A stretch of DNA of 64,000 nt from Candidatus Methanomethylophilaceae archaeon. GTDB lineage: Archaea; Thermoplasmatota; Thermoplasmata; Methanomassiliicoccales; Methanomethylophilaceae. The stretch's first letter is position 1; every line of letters starts with the position of its first letter. The notes under the pieces were generated by a model. It was not told the DNA's origin and ran no database searches. It saw only the letters and a program-made list of their open reading frames with translations. Position numbers and translations under genes: made by a program. Below, piece by piece: positions 52,663 through 60,800 of this stretch. The stretch spans positions 1 to 64,000 of the forward strand of contig CALUHQ010000026.1 of assembly GCA_944320485.1 (NCBI GenBank), given 5' to 3'.

Positions 52663-53625
52663 ATGGGCAATCTGAACATAGCGGTCCTGGGGGCAAAGGA
52701 CTACGCCGGCAAGATCGGCAAGAAGGGCACCGTCACCGACATGACCTTCTACGACCACAAGGCCGGCACCGATTCCTTCACCCTGATCGAGCCCTCCAAG
52801 TACCCGGAGAAGCTGTCCTCGCTGTTCTACTCGGTGGCGATGTCCGAGTTCGCCATCCTCGTGGTGGACAAGATCGACTCCTTCCTCGGCGAGACCATCG
52901 TCATGACCGACGCCCTCGGGATCGACAGGGGATGGATCATCCTCCAGAACTACATCCAGCCCGAGCAGCTCAAGCCGCTCCTGGCCGGGACGTCCCTCGA
53001 GGGATACGAGTACAGGGAGGACGACCCCATCAAGCTGCGCGAGGAGCTCATCGCCCTGGCCAAGGCCGAGGGCAAGAAGGCAGGGGAGGGCACCTGTGGG
53101 TCGTGCCCGGTGGACAGTCACTTCAACGTCAAGGGCGTGGGCACCGTCATCCTGGGGTCCGTCATCGACGGGTACTTCAGGAAGCACGACAAGATGACCG
53201 TATTCCCGATCAAGAGGGAGGTCATCCTCAAGTCGATCCAGAAGCACGACCTGGACGCCGACGACGGCGTCAAGGGCGACCACGTCGGTCTCGCCCTCCG
53301 CGGCATCGAGTCCGACGAGCTGGACAGGGGCTACGTGGTCACCACGGACCCGTCCGTCAAGATGTCCAGGAAGGTGGAGGGGAAGGTGTCCCTGGTCAAG
53401 TACTGGCCCTCGCCCCTCAAGGAGGGCATGGTCCTCCACATCGGTCACTGGATGCAGATGGTGCCCTGCAGGGTCACCGCGGTGGACGACGGCTCCGACT
53501 TCAGGTCCGCCACCGTCACCTTCGAACTCGAGTCCGACATGATCCACAAGCCCGGCGACAGGGCCATCATCATGTACCTCGAGGGCGGCAAGCTCAGGGT
53601 CGCCGGATCGATCGTCCTGAATTGA
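52663..53625 (+). CDS. EF-Tu/SelB-like protein lacking the GTPase motifs
   Basis: A 320-residue protein. From about residue 150 it follows EF-Tu domain 2 closely (HFNVKGVGTVILGSVIDGYF, VILKSIQKHDLDADD, GDHVGLALRGIESDELDRG) and then a domain-3-like barrel. The N-terminal part should be the G domain, but the P-loop is replaced by VLGAKDYAGKIGKKGT and no NKxD or DxxGH motif is visible. It probably does not hydrolyse GTP as a normal elongation factor. Relatives annotated as EF-Tu-like or SelB-like occur in methanogens; a specific role is unknown. Confidence 0.78.
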   Translation: MGNLNIAVLGAKDYAGKIGKKGTVTDMTFYDHKAGTDSFTLIEPSKYPEKLSSLFYSVAMSEFAILVVDKIDSFLGETIVMTDALGIDRGWIILQNYIQPEQLKPLLAGTSLEGYEYREDDPIKLREELIALAKAEGKKAGEGTCGSCPVDSHFNVKGVGTVILGSVIDGYFRKHDKMTVFPIKREVILKSIQKHDLDADDGVKGDHVGLALRGIESDELDRGYVVTTDPSVKMSRKVEGKVSLVKYWPSPLKEGMVLHIGHWMQMVPCRVTAVDDGSDFRSATVTFELESDMIHKPGDRAIIMYLEGGKLRVAGSIVLN

Positions 53626-53634
53626 AACTCCAAA

Positions 53635-53648
53635 GGGGGTCAACCCCC
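53635..53648 (+). terminator. Hairpin after the EF-Tu-like gene
   Basis: GGGGG-TCAA-CCCCC lies 9 bases past the stop and is followed by CTATTCTC. The same GGGTCAACCC centre occurs in the hairpin at 293-313. Confidence 0.5.
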
Positions 53649-53697
53649 CTATTCTCATCATTCACTAACGCAGACGAGCTCCGTCATGTCGAACCGC

Positions 53698-54330
53698 TCA
53701 AGATGTTGTCTCGGGCGGAGTCAGGGTCAGCTGGTAGCTTCCGGAGTAGACGATTTCCTCGACGCCCAGATTGGCATTCTTCTCGAAGACGGCCTCCACG
53801 CCGATGTCGATGGTCCCGGTGCCGTTTATGACATGGAAGAACTGGCCGATCTCGCCGATGGACGGAGGGTCGTGCCCTATCCCGCTGCGGTCCGGGACCT
53901 CCCATCTGACGCTGTAAGCGTTCCTCCCGAAATCGGAGCCGTCGATCGCATCGATGTACACCGAGGTATCTCCCGGAGGATGGTATATGCTGGTGGTCGG
54001 GCTGTACCTCAGGAGCTTCATGCCCTCGTCCCCGGTCACATCGAGGCGGAACGACTTCAGGGAGTAGCCGTCGGTCGGCACCGGGTCGAAAACGTAGCTG
54101 ATGTACGCATAGGGCTGGTTGTTCTCCCAGTCCACATCCATGAGGAGGCGGCTGTCCGAGCCCGTGCCCTCGGCACGAATGACGTACATCCCCTCGGAGA
54201 GGTCAACGGTCTCCAGGTCCCCGAACCCATCGTGGCGGGTCTCGGTGAACGAGTCCGCGCAGTACAGGACGGCGGAGATCGCCAGGGCGGAGACCACGAT
54301 GACAGCGAAGAAGGTACGACGGTCCATCAT
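53698..54330 (-). CDS. Exported or membrane-anchored protein of unknown function
   Basis: A 210-residue protein with an N-terminal hydrophobic segment (FFAVIVVSALAISAVLYCA) that is a signal peptide or anchor, and an acidic extracytoplasmic domain with beta-type composition. A Cys sits at the end of the hydrophobic segment but without a clear lipobox. No family recognised. TATA-like ATTTAAATACT lies about 30 bases upstream (54357-54367). Divergent from the second paaK gene, with the inverted-repeat array between them. Confidence 0.75.
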   Translation of the reverse strand: MMDRRTFFAVIVVSALAISAVLYCADSFTETRHDGFGDLETVDLSEGMYVIRAEGTGSDSRLLMDVDWENNQPYAYISYVFDPVPTDGYSLKSFRLDVTGDEGMKLLRYSPTTSIYHPPGDTSVYIDAIDGSDFGRNAYSVRWEVPDRSGIGHDPPSIGEIGQFFHVINGTGTIDIGVEAVFEKNANLGVEEIVYSGSYQLTLTPPETTS

Positions 54331-54356
54331 GCATCATCGTATTGTCACCGTCATGG

Positions 54357-54367
54357 ACAGTATTTAA
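54357..54367 (-). promoter_or_regulatory. TATA-like box of the 53698-54330 gene
   Basis: The minus strand reads CATTTAAATAC about 27-37 bases before the ATG at 54330. Confidence 0.4.
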
Positions 54368-54461
54368 ATGGGATGGACAGCCAGCACGTGGAGAGGACCA
54401 TGTCCTATCCGGGCGTGGGTGGGCTCCGGTTCTTCCGTTTCGTAGTACTCTTTCGGACGTC

Positions 54462-54504
54462 GTAACCTACATGTAACCTACATCTGTAGGTTATTGTAGG
54501 TTAC
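54462..54504. repeat. Four-site inverted repeat array in the divergent promoter
   Basis: Two direct copies of TAACCTACA (54463-54471 and 54474-54482) are mirrored across a TC centre by two copies of TGTAGGTTA (54485-54493 and 54495-54503). The arms of about 20 bases are complementary apart from a CA/T difference. It lies 78 bases upstream of the second paaK TATA-like box and about 95 upstream of the opposite TATA box. It could be a multimeric operator or a long hairpin. Apart from this array, the elements at 54537-54635 and the TATA box at 54357, nothing else is seen in 54331-54654. Confidence 0.65.
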
Positions 54505-54536
54505 AGCTCTCTCCACCATTTGTCGTTATGAAAATG

Positions 54537-54635
54537 AGACGGGATTGCAGGGTGCACAGGGTGTATCCCGCCATTCATAGATTATAAATACAATCCCGTC
54601 TAAACCGATTCAATACCGTGCTACTTGATAGCACG
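54537..54635 (+). promoter_or_regulatory. Promoter, flanking inverted repeat and leader hairpin of the second paaK
   Basis: AGACGGGATTG (54537-54547) and CAATCCCGTCT (54591-54601) are a perfect 11-base inverted repeat enclosing the TATA-like ATTATAAATAC (54581-54591). A 7-bp hairpin CGTGCTA-CTTGA-TAGCACG (54617-54635) falls at the predicted start of the mRNA, 20 bases before the ATG at 54655. Confidence 0.5.
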
Positions 54636-54654
54636 AATCAATGTGGTGTTCAAG

Positions 54655-55956
54655 ATGGCGTTCTGGAACAAAGAGATCGAGACGATGCCCCGCGAGGAGC
54701 TCGAGAAGATGCAGCTCAGCCTGCTGAGGGCGAAGGTCCGCGAGATGTACGATGCATCCCCTTTCTTCCACGATAGGATGAGGGCCGTCAATCTCCTTCC
54801 GGAGGACATCGACAGCTTCGAGAAGTTCCGCCAGGTCCCCTTCATGAAGAAGACCGACCTGAGGGACAACTACCCGGACAAGCTGTTCGTAAGGCCATAC
54901 GACGACATAGTCAGGGTTCATGTCTCCTCCGGGACCACCGGGAGGCCCACGGTGGTCGGGTACACCCAGGGCGACATCGACAACTGGACCGAGTCCCTGG
55001 CCAGGGGCATGACGTCCTTCGGCATGACCAGGAAGGACATGCTCCAGAACTTCCACGGATACGGCCTCTTCACCGGGGGCCTCGGCGTGCACTACGGTGC
55101 GGAGAGGATCGGCGCCACGGTCCTCCCCATCGGAACCGGAAACACCGCAAGGCAGATCCAGCTGATGCAGGACCTCCCCGTGACGGCATGGGCCGGGACG
55201 CCGTCCTACATGTTCCACATCGCCGACGTCTGCGACCAGATGGGCATAGACATCCGCAGGGACACCAAGGTCAGGCTGGCAATCGCAGGAGGGGAGCCCT
55301 GGTCCGAGAGCATGAGGCAGAAGCTCCAGGAGAGGACCGGCGTCCGCGTCCACAACTGCTACGGGGCGAGCGAGTTCTACGGCCCCATGTTCCTGGAGTG
55401 CGAGAAGCAGCAGGGCCTGCACATCTGGGCCGACCTCTGCTACATGGAGGTCCTCGATGAGAACGGCGACCCCTGCGCCGAGGGCGAGAGGGGCGAGATC
55501 GTCGTCACAATGCTCAAGAAGGAGGCGTTCCCGCTGATCCGCTACAGGATCGGGGATGTCTCATCCATCACATGGGAGAAGTGCGAGTGCGGAAGGACCC
55601 ACCCGAGGCTCATGAGGATCTCCGGGAGGACCGACGACATGCTCGTGGTCCGCGGTGTCAACGTGTTCCCGTCGCAGATCGAGAGCGTCATCGGCGAGAT
55701 GCCGTTCCTGTCCCCGTTCTACCACATCACGCTCACCAACGAGAACTACATGGACAACATGGTTGTCGAGGTGGAGCTGGACGAGGCCCATCTCACGGAG
55801 GACATGGTCGAGCTCACCCGCATGACCCACGCCCTCAGCTCCAGGATGAAGGAGGTCCTCAACATCAAGTCCGATGTCAGGCTCGTCCTGCCCGGCACGC
55901 TCCAGAGGTTCGAGGGCAAGGCCAACCACGTGACGGACAACAGGAGCTACGACTGA
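54655..55956 (+). CDS. paaK: Phenylacetate-CoA ligase-like enzyme (second of two)
   Basis: A 433-residue PaaK-family enzyme with VSSGTTGRPTVVGYTQ, HGYGLFTGGLGVHYGAE, CYGASEFYGPM and GRTDDMLVVRGVNVFPSQIE. Same length as the copy at 50934 and clearly paralogous, but with its own regulated-looking promoter and no ACT neighbour. Start is the ATG at 54655 (MAFWNKEIETM); the TTG ten codons earlier lies inside the leader hairpin. A different acid substrate or different growth condition is likely (inference). Its stop is adjacent to the convergent winged-helix gene with no gap. Confidence 0.9.
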   Translation: MAFWNKEIETMPREELEKMQLSLLRAKVREMYDASPFFHDRMRAVNLLPEDIDSFEKFRQVPFMKKTDLRDNYPDKLFVRPYDDIVRVHVSSGTTGRPTVVGYTQGDIDNWTESLARGMTSFGMTRKDMLQNFHGYGLFTGGLGVHYGAERIGATVLPIGTGNTARQIQLMQDLPVTAWAGTPSYMFHIADVCDQMGIDIRRDTKVRLAIAGGEPWSESMRQKLQERTGVRVHNCYGASEFYGPMFLECEKQQGLHIWADLCYMEVLDENGDPCAEGERGEIVVTMLKKEAFPLIRYRIGDVSSITWEKCECGRTHPRLMRISGRTDDMLVVRGVNVFPSQIESVIGEMPFLSPFYHITLTNENYMDNMVVEVELDEAHLTEDMVELTRMTHALSSRMKEVLNIKSDVRLVLPGTLQRFEGKANHVTDNRSYD

Positions 55957-56298
55957 TCACCAGCGGATCTCCCCGCCGGTGACGTCCTCCCGTCCGGCCT
56001 CGGAGTAGGCGAAGGCATCGCCGCCCACCGAGGCCTCCAGCTCGCAGAGCCCGCGGGCCAGGACGATCCCTAGCGGGGTCAGGTCCACCATGTTCCTGGG
56101 ACGCTCCAGGGTCCCCTCGCGGACCACGGATATGTATCCCTCCTCCTCGAGGAACGCCAGCTTCTGCGGCATGCGGGGGTTGGTGGATATGCTGTTGTAG
56201 ATCTCGGTCTTCGACTTGCGGCCGGTCAGGTACAGCAGCAGGATGATCTTGTTGTAATGGCAGTCCCCCATCAGACGGCCTATCTTGCCGAATCTCAT
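55957..56298 (-). CDS. Winged-helix transcriptional regulator
   Basis: A 113-residue protein with an N-terminal winged helix-turn-helix: KIILLLYLTGRKSKTEIYNSISTNPRMPQKLAFLEEEGYISVV. The pattern is close to ArsR/MarR-like small archaeal regulators. The tail is acidic. Convergent and directly abutting the second paaK gene, whose promoter region carries palindromic elements it might bind (inference). TATA-like CTTTATAC at 56319-56326 predicts a leaderless mRNA. Confidence 0.8.
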   Translation of the reverse strand: MRFGKIGRLMGDCHYNKIILLLYLTGRKSKTEIYNSISTNPRMPQKLAFLEEEGYISVVREGTLERPRNMVDLTPLGIVLARGLCELEASVGGDAFAYSEAGREDVTGGEIRW

Positions 56299-56318
56299 GG
56301 ATGTTCCGAGGCCTGCAT

Positions 56319-56326
56319 GTATAAAG
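56319..56326 (-). promoter_or_regulatory. TATA-like box of the winged-helix gene
   Basis: The minus strand reads CTTTATAC about 24 bases before the ATG at 56298. Confidence 0.4.
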
Positions 56327-56372
56327 CCTCATATGTGATATATTACGATAATATAATCTTAGAATGGAACGT

Positions 56373-56392
56373 GGCCCGCCCGAAGGCGGGCC
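56373..56392 (-). terminator. Strong GC hairpin after the LeuA/NifV-like gene
   Basis: GGCCCGCC-CGAA-GGCGGGCC is a perfect 8-bp stem 8 bases beyond the stop at 56401. A TTTT tract follows it on the plus strand, so its orientation as terminator is ambiguous. Confidence 0.5.
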
Positions 56393-56400
56393 TTTTGGCG

Positions 56401-57591
56401 TCACTGGGTGACGGGAGCGACGGGTGTGTCGTCGTCGAAGGTGTTGTTGCCGGACATCATGTCCTCGTACAGCAGGAAGAGCTCCCTGTCGCTGAGGCTG
56501 CGGTGCATCATGACGGATGCCTTCCTGACCATGCCGAGGAGCTGCTCGCCCTCGTCCCTGCTGAGCTCGATGCCCATCTTCGCCATCGCGGCGACGATGG
56601 TGTTCCTGACGGAGTGCTTGCCGATGACGAGGGTCCTCTCCATGCCGACCTCGGCCGGATCGTAGGGCTCCGTGCACTCGGGGATGTTGAGGATGCCGTC
56701 CTCCTGCGCGAAGCACTTGCTGCCGATGATGGGCTTGGTGGGCCAGATGAGGAACCCGGACGCGGTGGACACGGACTCGGCGACACCGCGGAGCTTGGTG
56801 GTGTCGATACCCGTGTCGATACCGAGCATGTGCTTGCTGGCCATGGCGACCTCCTCCAGCGGGGCGCATCCGGCCCTGGGGCCGAGACCCATGGCGGTGG
56901 TCCTGGCGAACCTGGCTCCGGCCTTGATTGCGGCCACGGTGTTGGCGGTGGCCATGCCGAAGTCGTTGTGGGTGATGATCTCCACGTCGAAGCCGGAGAT
57001 CTGCTTGATCATCTTGATCTTCTCGTAGCAGTTGAAGGGGTCGTCCAGGCCGAGGGTGTCGCTGTATCCGAAGCGGTCGGCACCAGCCTCCTTGGCCTCC
57101 TTCGCGAAGTCGATGAGGTATCCGAGGTCCGCGCGGCTGGCGTCCTCCGCGACGACGGAGATGTACAGTCCGTGCTCGGCGGCGTAGGCGGTCGACTCGT
57201 AAATCTTGTCCAGGACCCACTGCTTGTCCTTCTTCAGCATGTTCTCGATCTGGATGGACGACGAAGGGAGGGCGATGGTGACGGAATCCACATCGCAGTC
57301 CAGGCTGGCGTTGACGTCGCCGATGTCGGCCCTGTTCCAGGCCATGACGGAGGCGTCCAGGCCCATGTGGGCGACATGCCTGACCGCTTTCTTCTCCTCC
57401 TCCCCGAGGATGGGGTTGCCGGCCTCGATCTGCCTGACGCCCGCCTCGTTCAGGAGCTGTGCGATCCTGTACTTTTCGATGTTCGAGAAAACCGCTCCCG
57501 CTGCCTGCTCTCCGGACCCGAGGGTGGAGTCGCAAATGCAGAGAGGAGCGCTGAGACAGCTGACCACTTCGTTCTTGCTCTTCATTGTCAT
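56401..57591 (-). CDS. LeuA/NifV-family acyltransferase homologue with altered active site
   Basis: A 396-residue HMGL-like TIM-barrel protein of the isopropylmalate/homocitrate/citramalate synthase family; length and overall pattern are nearest NifV/AksA. The canonical DxTLRDGEQ is CDSTLGSGEQ, so the catalytic Arg and the metal-binding Asp are replaced by Gly and Ser. The HxH metal motif (HxHNDxG) reads IITHNDFGMATAN, so the first His is Ile and only the second remains. Other barrel segments (IEAGNPILGEEEKKAV, YSDTLGLDDP) are intact. It may catalyse a different reaction or none. The start may be 57591 or 57585. Confidence 0.8.
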   Translation of the reverse strand: MTMKSKNEVVSCLSAPLCICDSTLGSGEQAAGAVFSNIEKYRIAQLLNEAGVRQIEAGNPILGEEEKKAVRHVAHMGLDASVMAWNRADIGDVNASLDCDVDSVTIALPSSSIQIENMLKKDKQWVLDKIYESTAYAAEHGLYISVVAEDASRADLGYLIDFAKEAKEAGADRFGYSDTLGLDDPFNCYEKIKMIKQISGFDVEIITHNDFGMATANTVAAIKAGARFARTTAMGLGPRAGCAPLEEVAMASKHMLGIDTGIDTTKLRGVAESVSTASGFLIWPTKPIIGSKCFAQEDGILNIPECTEPYDPAEVGMERTLVIGKHSVRNTIVAAMAKMGIELSRDEGEQLLGMVRKASVMMHRSLSDRELFLLYEDMMSGNNTFDDDTPVAPVTQ

Positions 57592-57830
57592 CCCTTACCG
57601 CTCCGTCGAACCGATGGTGATGCGGAGCCGTGTGCGTGGGACCCTATGTTTCACGGCTATTTAAGAATTAGATTTAAGGGGGCTGAACGGCCTATGCCCG
57701 TGGTTCAGGGGGCCGCGGGGATGCCGGGCGCGGAGTACGGAGAATACGCCCCGATGTACCGATACGTAGAATCCTGCGCATATGCAGTCCACCAGCGGCC
57801 ATATAGAATCATTCGGACAGGTAGATAACC
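57592..57830. other. Divergent region before the giant surface protein
   Basis: No gene is seen. On the minus strand TTCTTAAATAG (57659-57669) is a plausible TATA box for the LeuA/NifV-like gene, giving a leader of about 45 bases. On the plus strand CCATATAGAAT (57799-57809) is a plausible TATA box for the surface-protein gene, with transcription expected from about 57828-57831. Confidence 0.4.
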
Positions 57831-57898
57831 CTCCGCTGGATGGATGGACAAACGGTTTCCATCCACACGGATCCGAAGATCCGCGGAGCGTTATAATC
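57831..57898 (+). promoter_or_regulatory. Structured leader RNA that hides the ribosome-binding site
   Basis: The predicted leader can fold as a three-way junction. P1 is CTCCG (57831-57835) with CGGAG (57884-57888). P2 is TGGATGG (57841-57847) with CCATCCA (57859-57865). P3 is CGGATC-CGAA-GATCCG (57868-57883). P1 contains the only Shine-Dalgarno-like GGAG (57885-57888), 10 bases before the ATG at 57899. Pairing would therefore block translation, as in a riboswitch, thermometer or protein-bound leader. The fold is read from complementarity only. Confidence 0.5.
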
Positions 57899-60800
57899 AT
57901 GAGGGACATACAGACAATGGCCGTGTTCTGCATGGTCGCGGTCGTGCTCTCGGTCTGCGCAGTCACCGTTGCCAGCGACGGAACTGATGCCGCATCCGGG
58001 AACACGGTTTACATAGACCAGGACGGCGGATGCGACGGCGACGAGGAATACGGCGACCCGGTCCAGAACCTGGAGTACGCCATCGATGTCGCGGGGAAGA
58101 ACGGGACGATAGTGATCGTCAACTCGCCCGTTCTCCTGCCCGAGACCGAGGGAGACAGGGAGACCTACAAGGCCGACAGCATAACATTCCAGAGGGGCGA
58201 GGGCCTTAGCGGCCCGCTCTTCGTGACCAACGGGGGAGACGGGTCCTCCGTCGTTTTCAAGAAGTGCGAGATCGACAACGGCGGTTCATCGGACCCCGTG
58301 TTCGAGATGCACAGCAACTCCATAGAGCTGGACGACACCAGCATCGTGAACAGCAACGGCCATGCGATTGTGGCCGACGGCTCCTCGGTGGTCGAGGTCG
58401 GAGGCGACGTGTCCATAGAGGGAGGGGTGCTCATCGGGGACATGCCCGAGGCGCTCTTCCTGGTCAACGACGATTTGGACGGTGAGACCATTGACATATC
58501 CGTCGAAGAGGGCGCGAATGCCAATGCCCTCGTCGAGTACGACGACGGCGACTACGAGGAGGACGACTTTTCCTCTGAGGACGTCGAGCTTCTGGAGCTC
58601 GACGGAAACATCGTCAAGAAGGCCGATGCCGACTACGTCTATCTGGACGGCGTGAACGGAGACGACGGCAACACCGGCTACTCCGAGGATCAGGGAGTCG
58701 CATCTCTCCAGAAGGCCGTGGAGCTCTCCCAAGGATGGCTCGACATCGTCGTCCTTAGCGCCACCTACGTCAACGGCGACTACACCCTGAGGGATGCCAC
58801 CATCCTCCGCGGCGAGTCCTGCACCGGTAACATGCTGATCGTCAACGACACCCTTGATCTCTACAACGTCACCGTGGACGGGCTCGGCATACTCACTGAC
58901 CGTGAGTCCGACGTCACCACCAGGCCCGACGGGGCCTACCTGCTGATGGCCTACGGTGGAACCGGTACCGTCAACATCCACGAGGGCACCGTCATCAAAG
59001 GGAACACCGACACCGCCGTTTATGGGATGCAGTCCGGGACCTCCGTGAACGTCATGGGAGGGACAATCGAAGGCGGGGACAGCTACGCGATCTACGCCTA
59101 CCGCGGCTCCTCCGTAACCGTCTCGGGCGGAACCGTCTCCAGCGACGGCTACGCCATATGCGCCTATGGCTCCTCTGTCGAGGTCACCGGCGGCTCGATC
59201 GAAGGAAGCTACGGCATCTGGGCGAAGTCCTTCGACAGCTCCGGGTTCGAATTCCCCGCACCCGTAACCGTCTCCGGAGGATCCATCTCCGGAACAGCGA
59301 CAGCAATCGTCTCGGAAGGGTCCGACGTCACAGTCGGAAACGCCGAGATATCTGGATCCGTCGGATTCGAAATCGGAGTCTCCGACAGCTGGGAATACGA
59401 GCCCGAGCTGCGCCTCTGCGAAGGCGTGGCGCTCACCGGAAGTATATCCCTCGACTACAAAACCGACACAAACGGCCCCGTGATCGTCATGGACGGATTC
59501 GAGCCAGAGTCCCCGATCGTCATCGAATTCAGCCTCATCCCCAAGGTGCCATTCGCGAAGAACGCTGCGCTCGACATGTTTGCCACGGACTACATCATCT
59601 ACGAGACCACCCAAGGTCTCATGGTCTCCGAGGAGGAGCCTGCGGAGCAGATCTATCTCGATCCTGTCGAGGGCAGTGACGACAACGACGGACTCACCGC
59701 CGACACGCCAGTCCAGACCCTGGAGAGGGCAAAGAGCCTTGCCTACGGCATGCCCATCATTGTCAGCGGGACCATATCCGTCGGAAACGACGAGACCCTC
59801 GTGGTGGAGGATGTGACACTCCAGCGCGCCCAGGGGTTCGACGGGCGTCTGATTCTGGTGGGCATGTACGGCGAGGTCACCGTCAGGGATGCGACCATAG
59901 ACGGCATGGGCATCGATACTGGATACTCGCTGATCCACACTCAGGGTGGGACCATCAACATCGGGGACGGCGCCATTATTTGCAACAATGGGTACACGGC
60001 CGTCACTGTCGTCAACAACGGAGATTTCGTGATGACCGGGGGCGAGATCTACGGCAACTTCTCCGAGGACGACGGAGGGGCTGTCTACATCCGCAAAGCC
60101 AACGCAGACATCAGCGGGGGCTCTATCCACGACAACCAGACGGAGAAGAGCGGCGGCGCCATCGCCCTAAACAGTGGCAGACTGACCGTCGGCGCTGTGG
60201 AAATCTACGGCAATGTCGCCAACGGGACGCACTTCGGGTTCTCCGATGAAAACACGTCTATGGTCGGCGGCGGGGCGGCGATATACGCCGAGTCCAACAA
60301 GCAGACCGACGCCACTCTCGCCGTGAACGGTGCTGTCATCCACCACAACGAGGCCAAAGGTCCTGGCGGTGCCATCTGCATTGTCGACTGCCACAGAAAC
60401 AAAGACATAGATGTCTCTCTCACGGATGTCGAGATCCGCGACAACACAGCCTTACACGGTTCGGCCCTCTACATAGGCACATACGACGCTACCTACGGGT
60501 ACCCGTCCGTGAGCCTCGCGGGATCCAACTCCATAGAGGGCGACATCTCCATATATCTGGCTGCTGAGACCGACGGCCCGGTTCTTGAAGTCGCTGAGGG
60601 CTACTCCAACTCAGAGCGCGTGAAGGTCATCTTCACCGACGCGCTCCCATCCGTCATGTTCGTCAGCTATGCTGGGGAGCCGGATGTCAACGACTTCATG
60701 GTCGACGGTCATCTGGTCCAGGCCACTGATGGCGGGCTTGTCATCGGGGCTGAGTTTGACGCAATCTACCTGGACCCCGCAGGGGGAAGCGACGACAACA

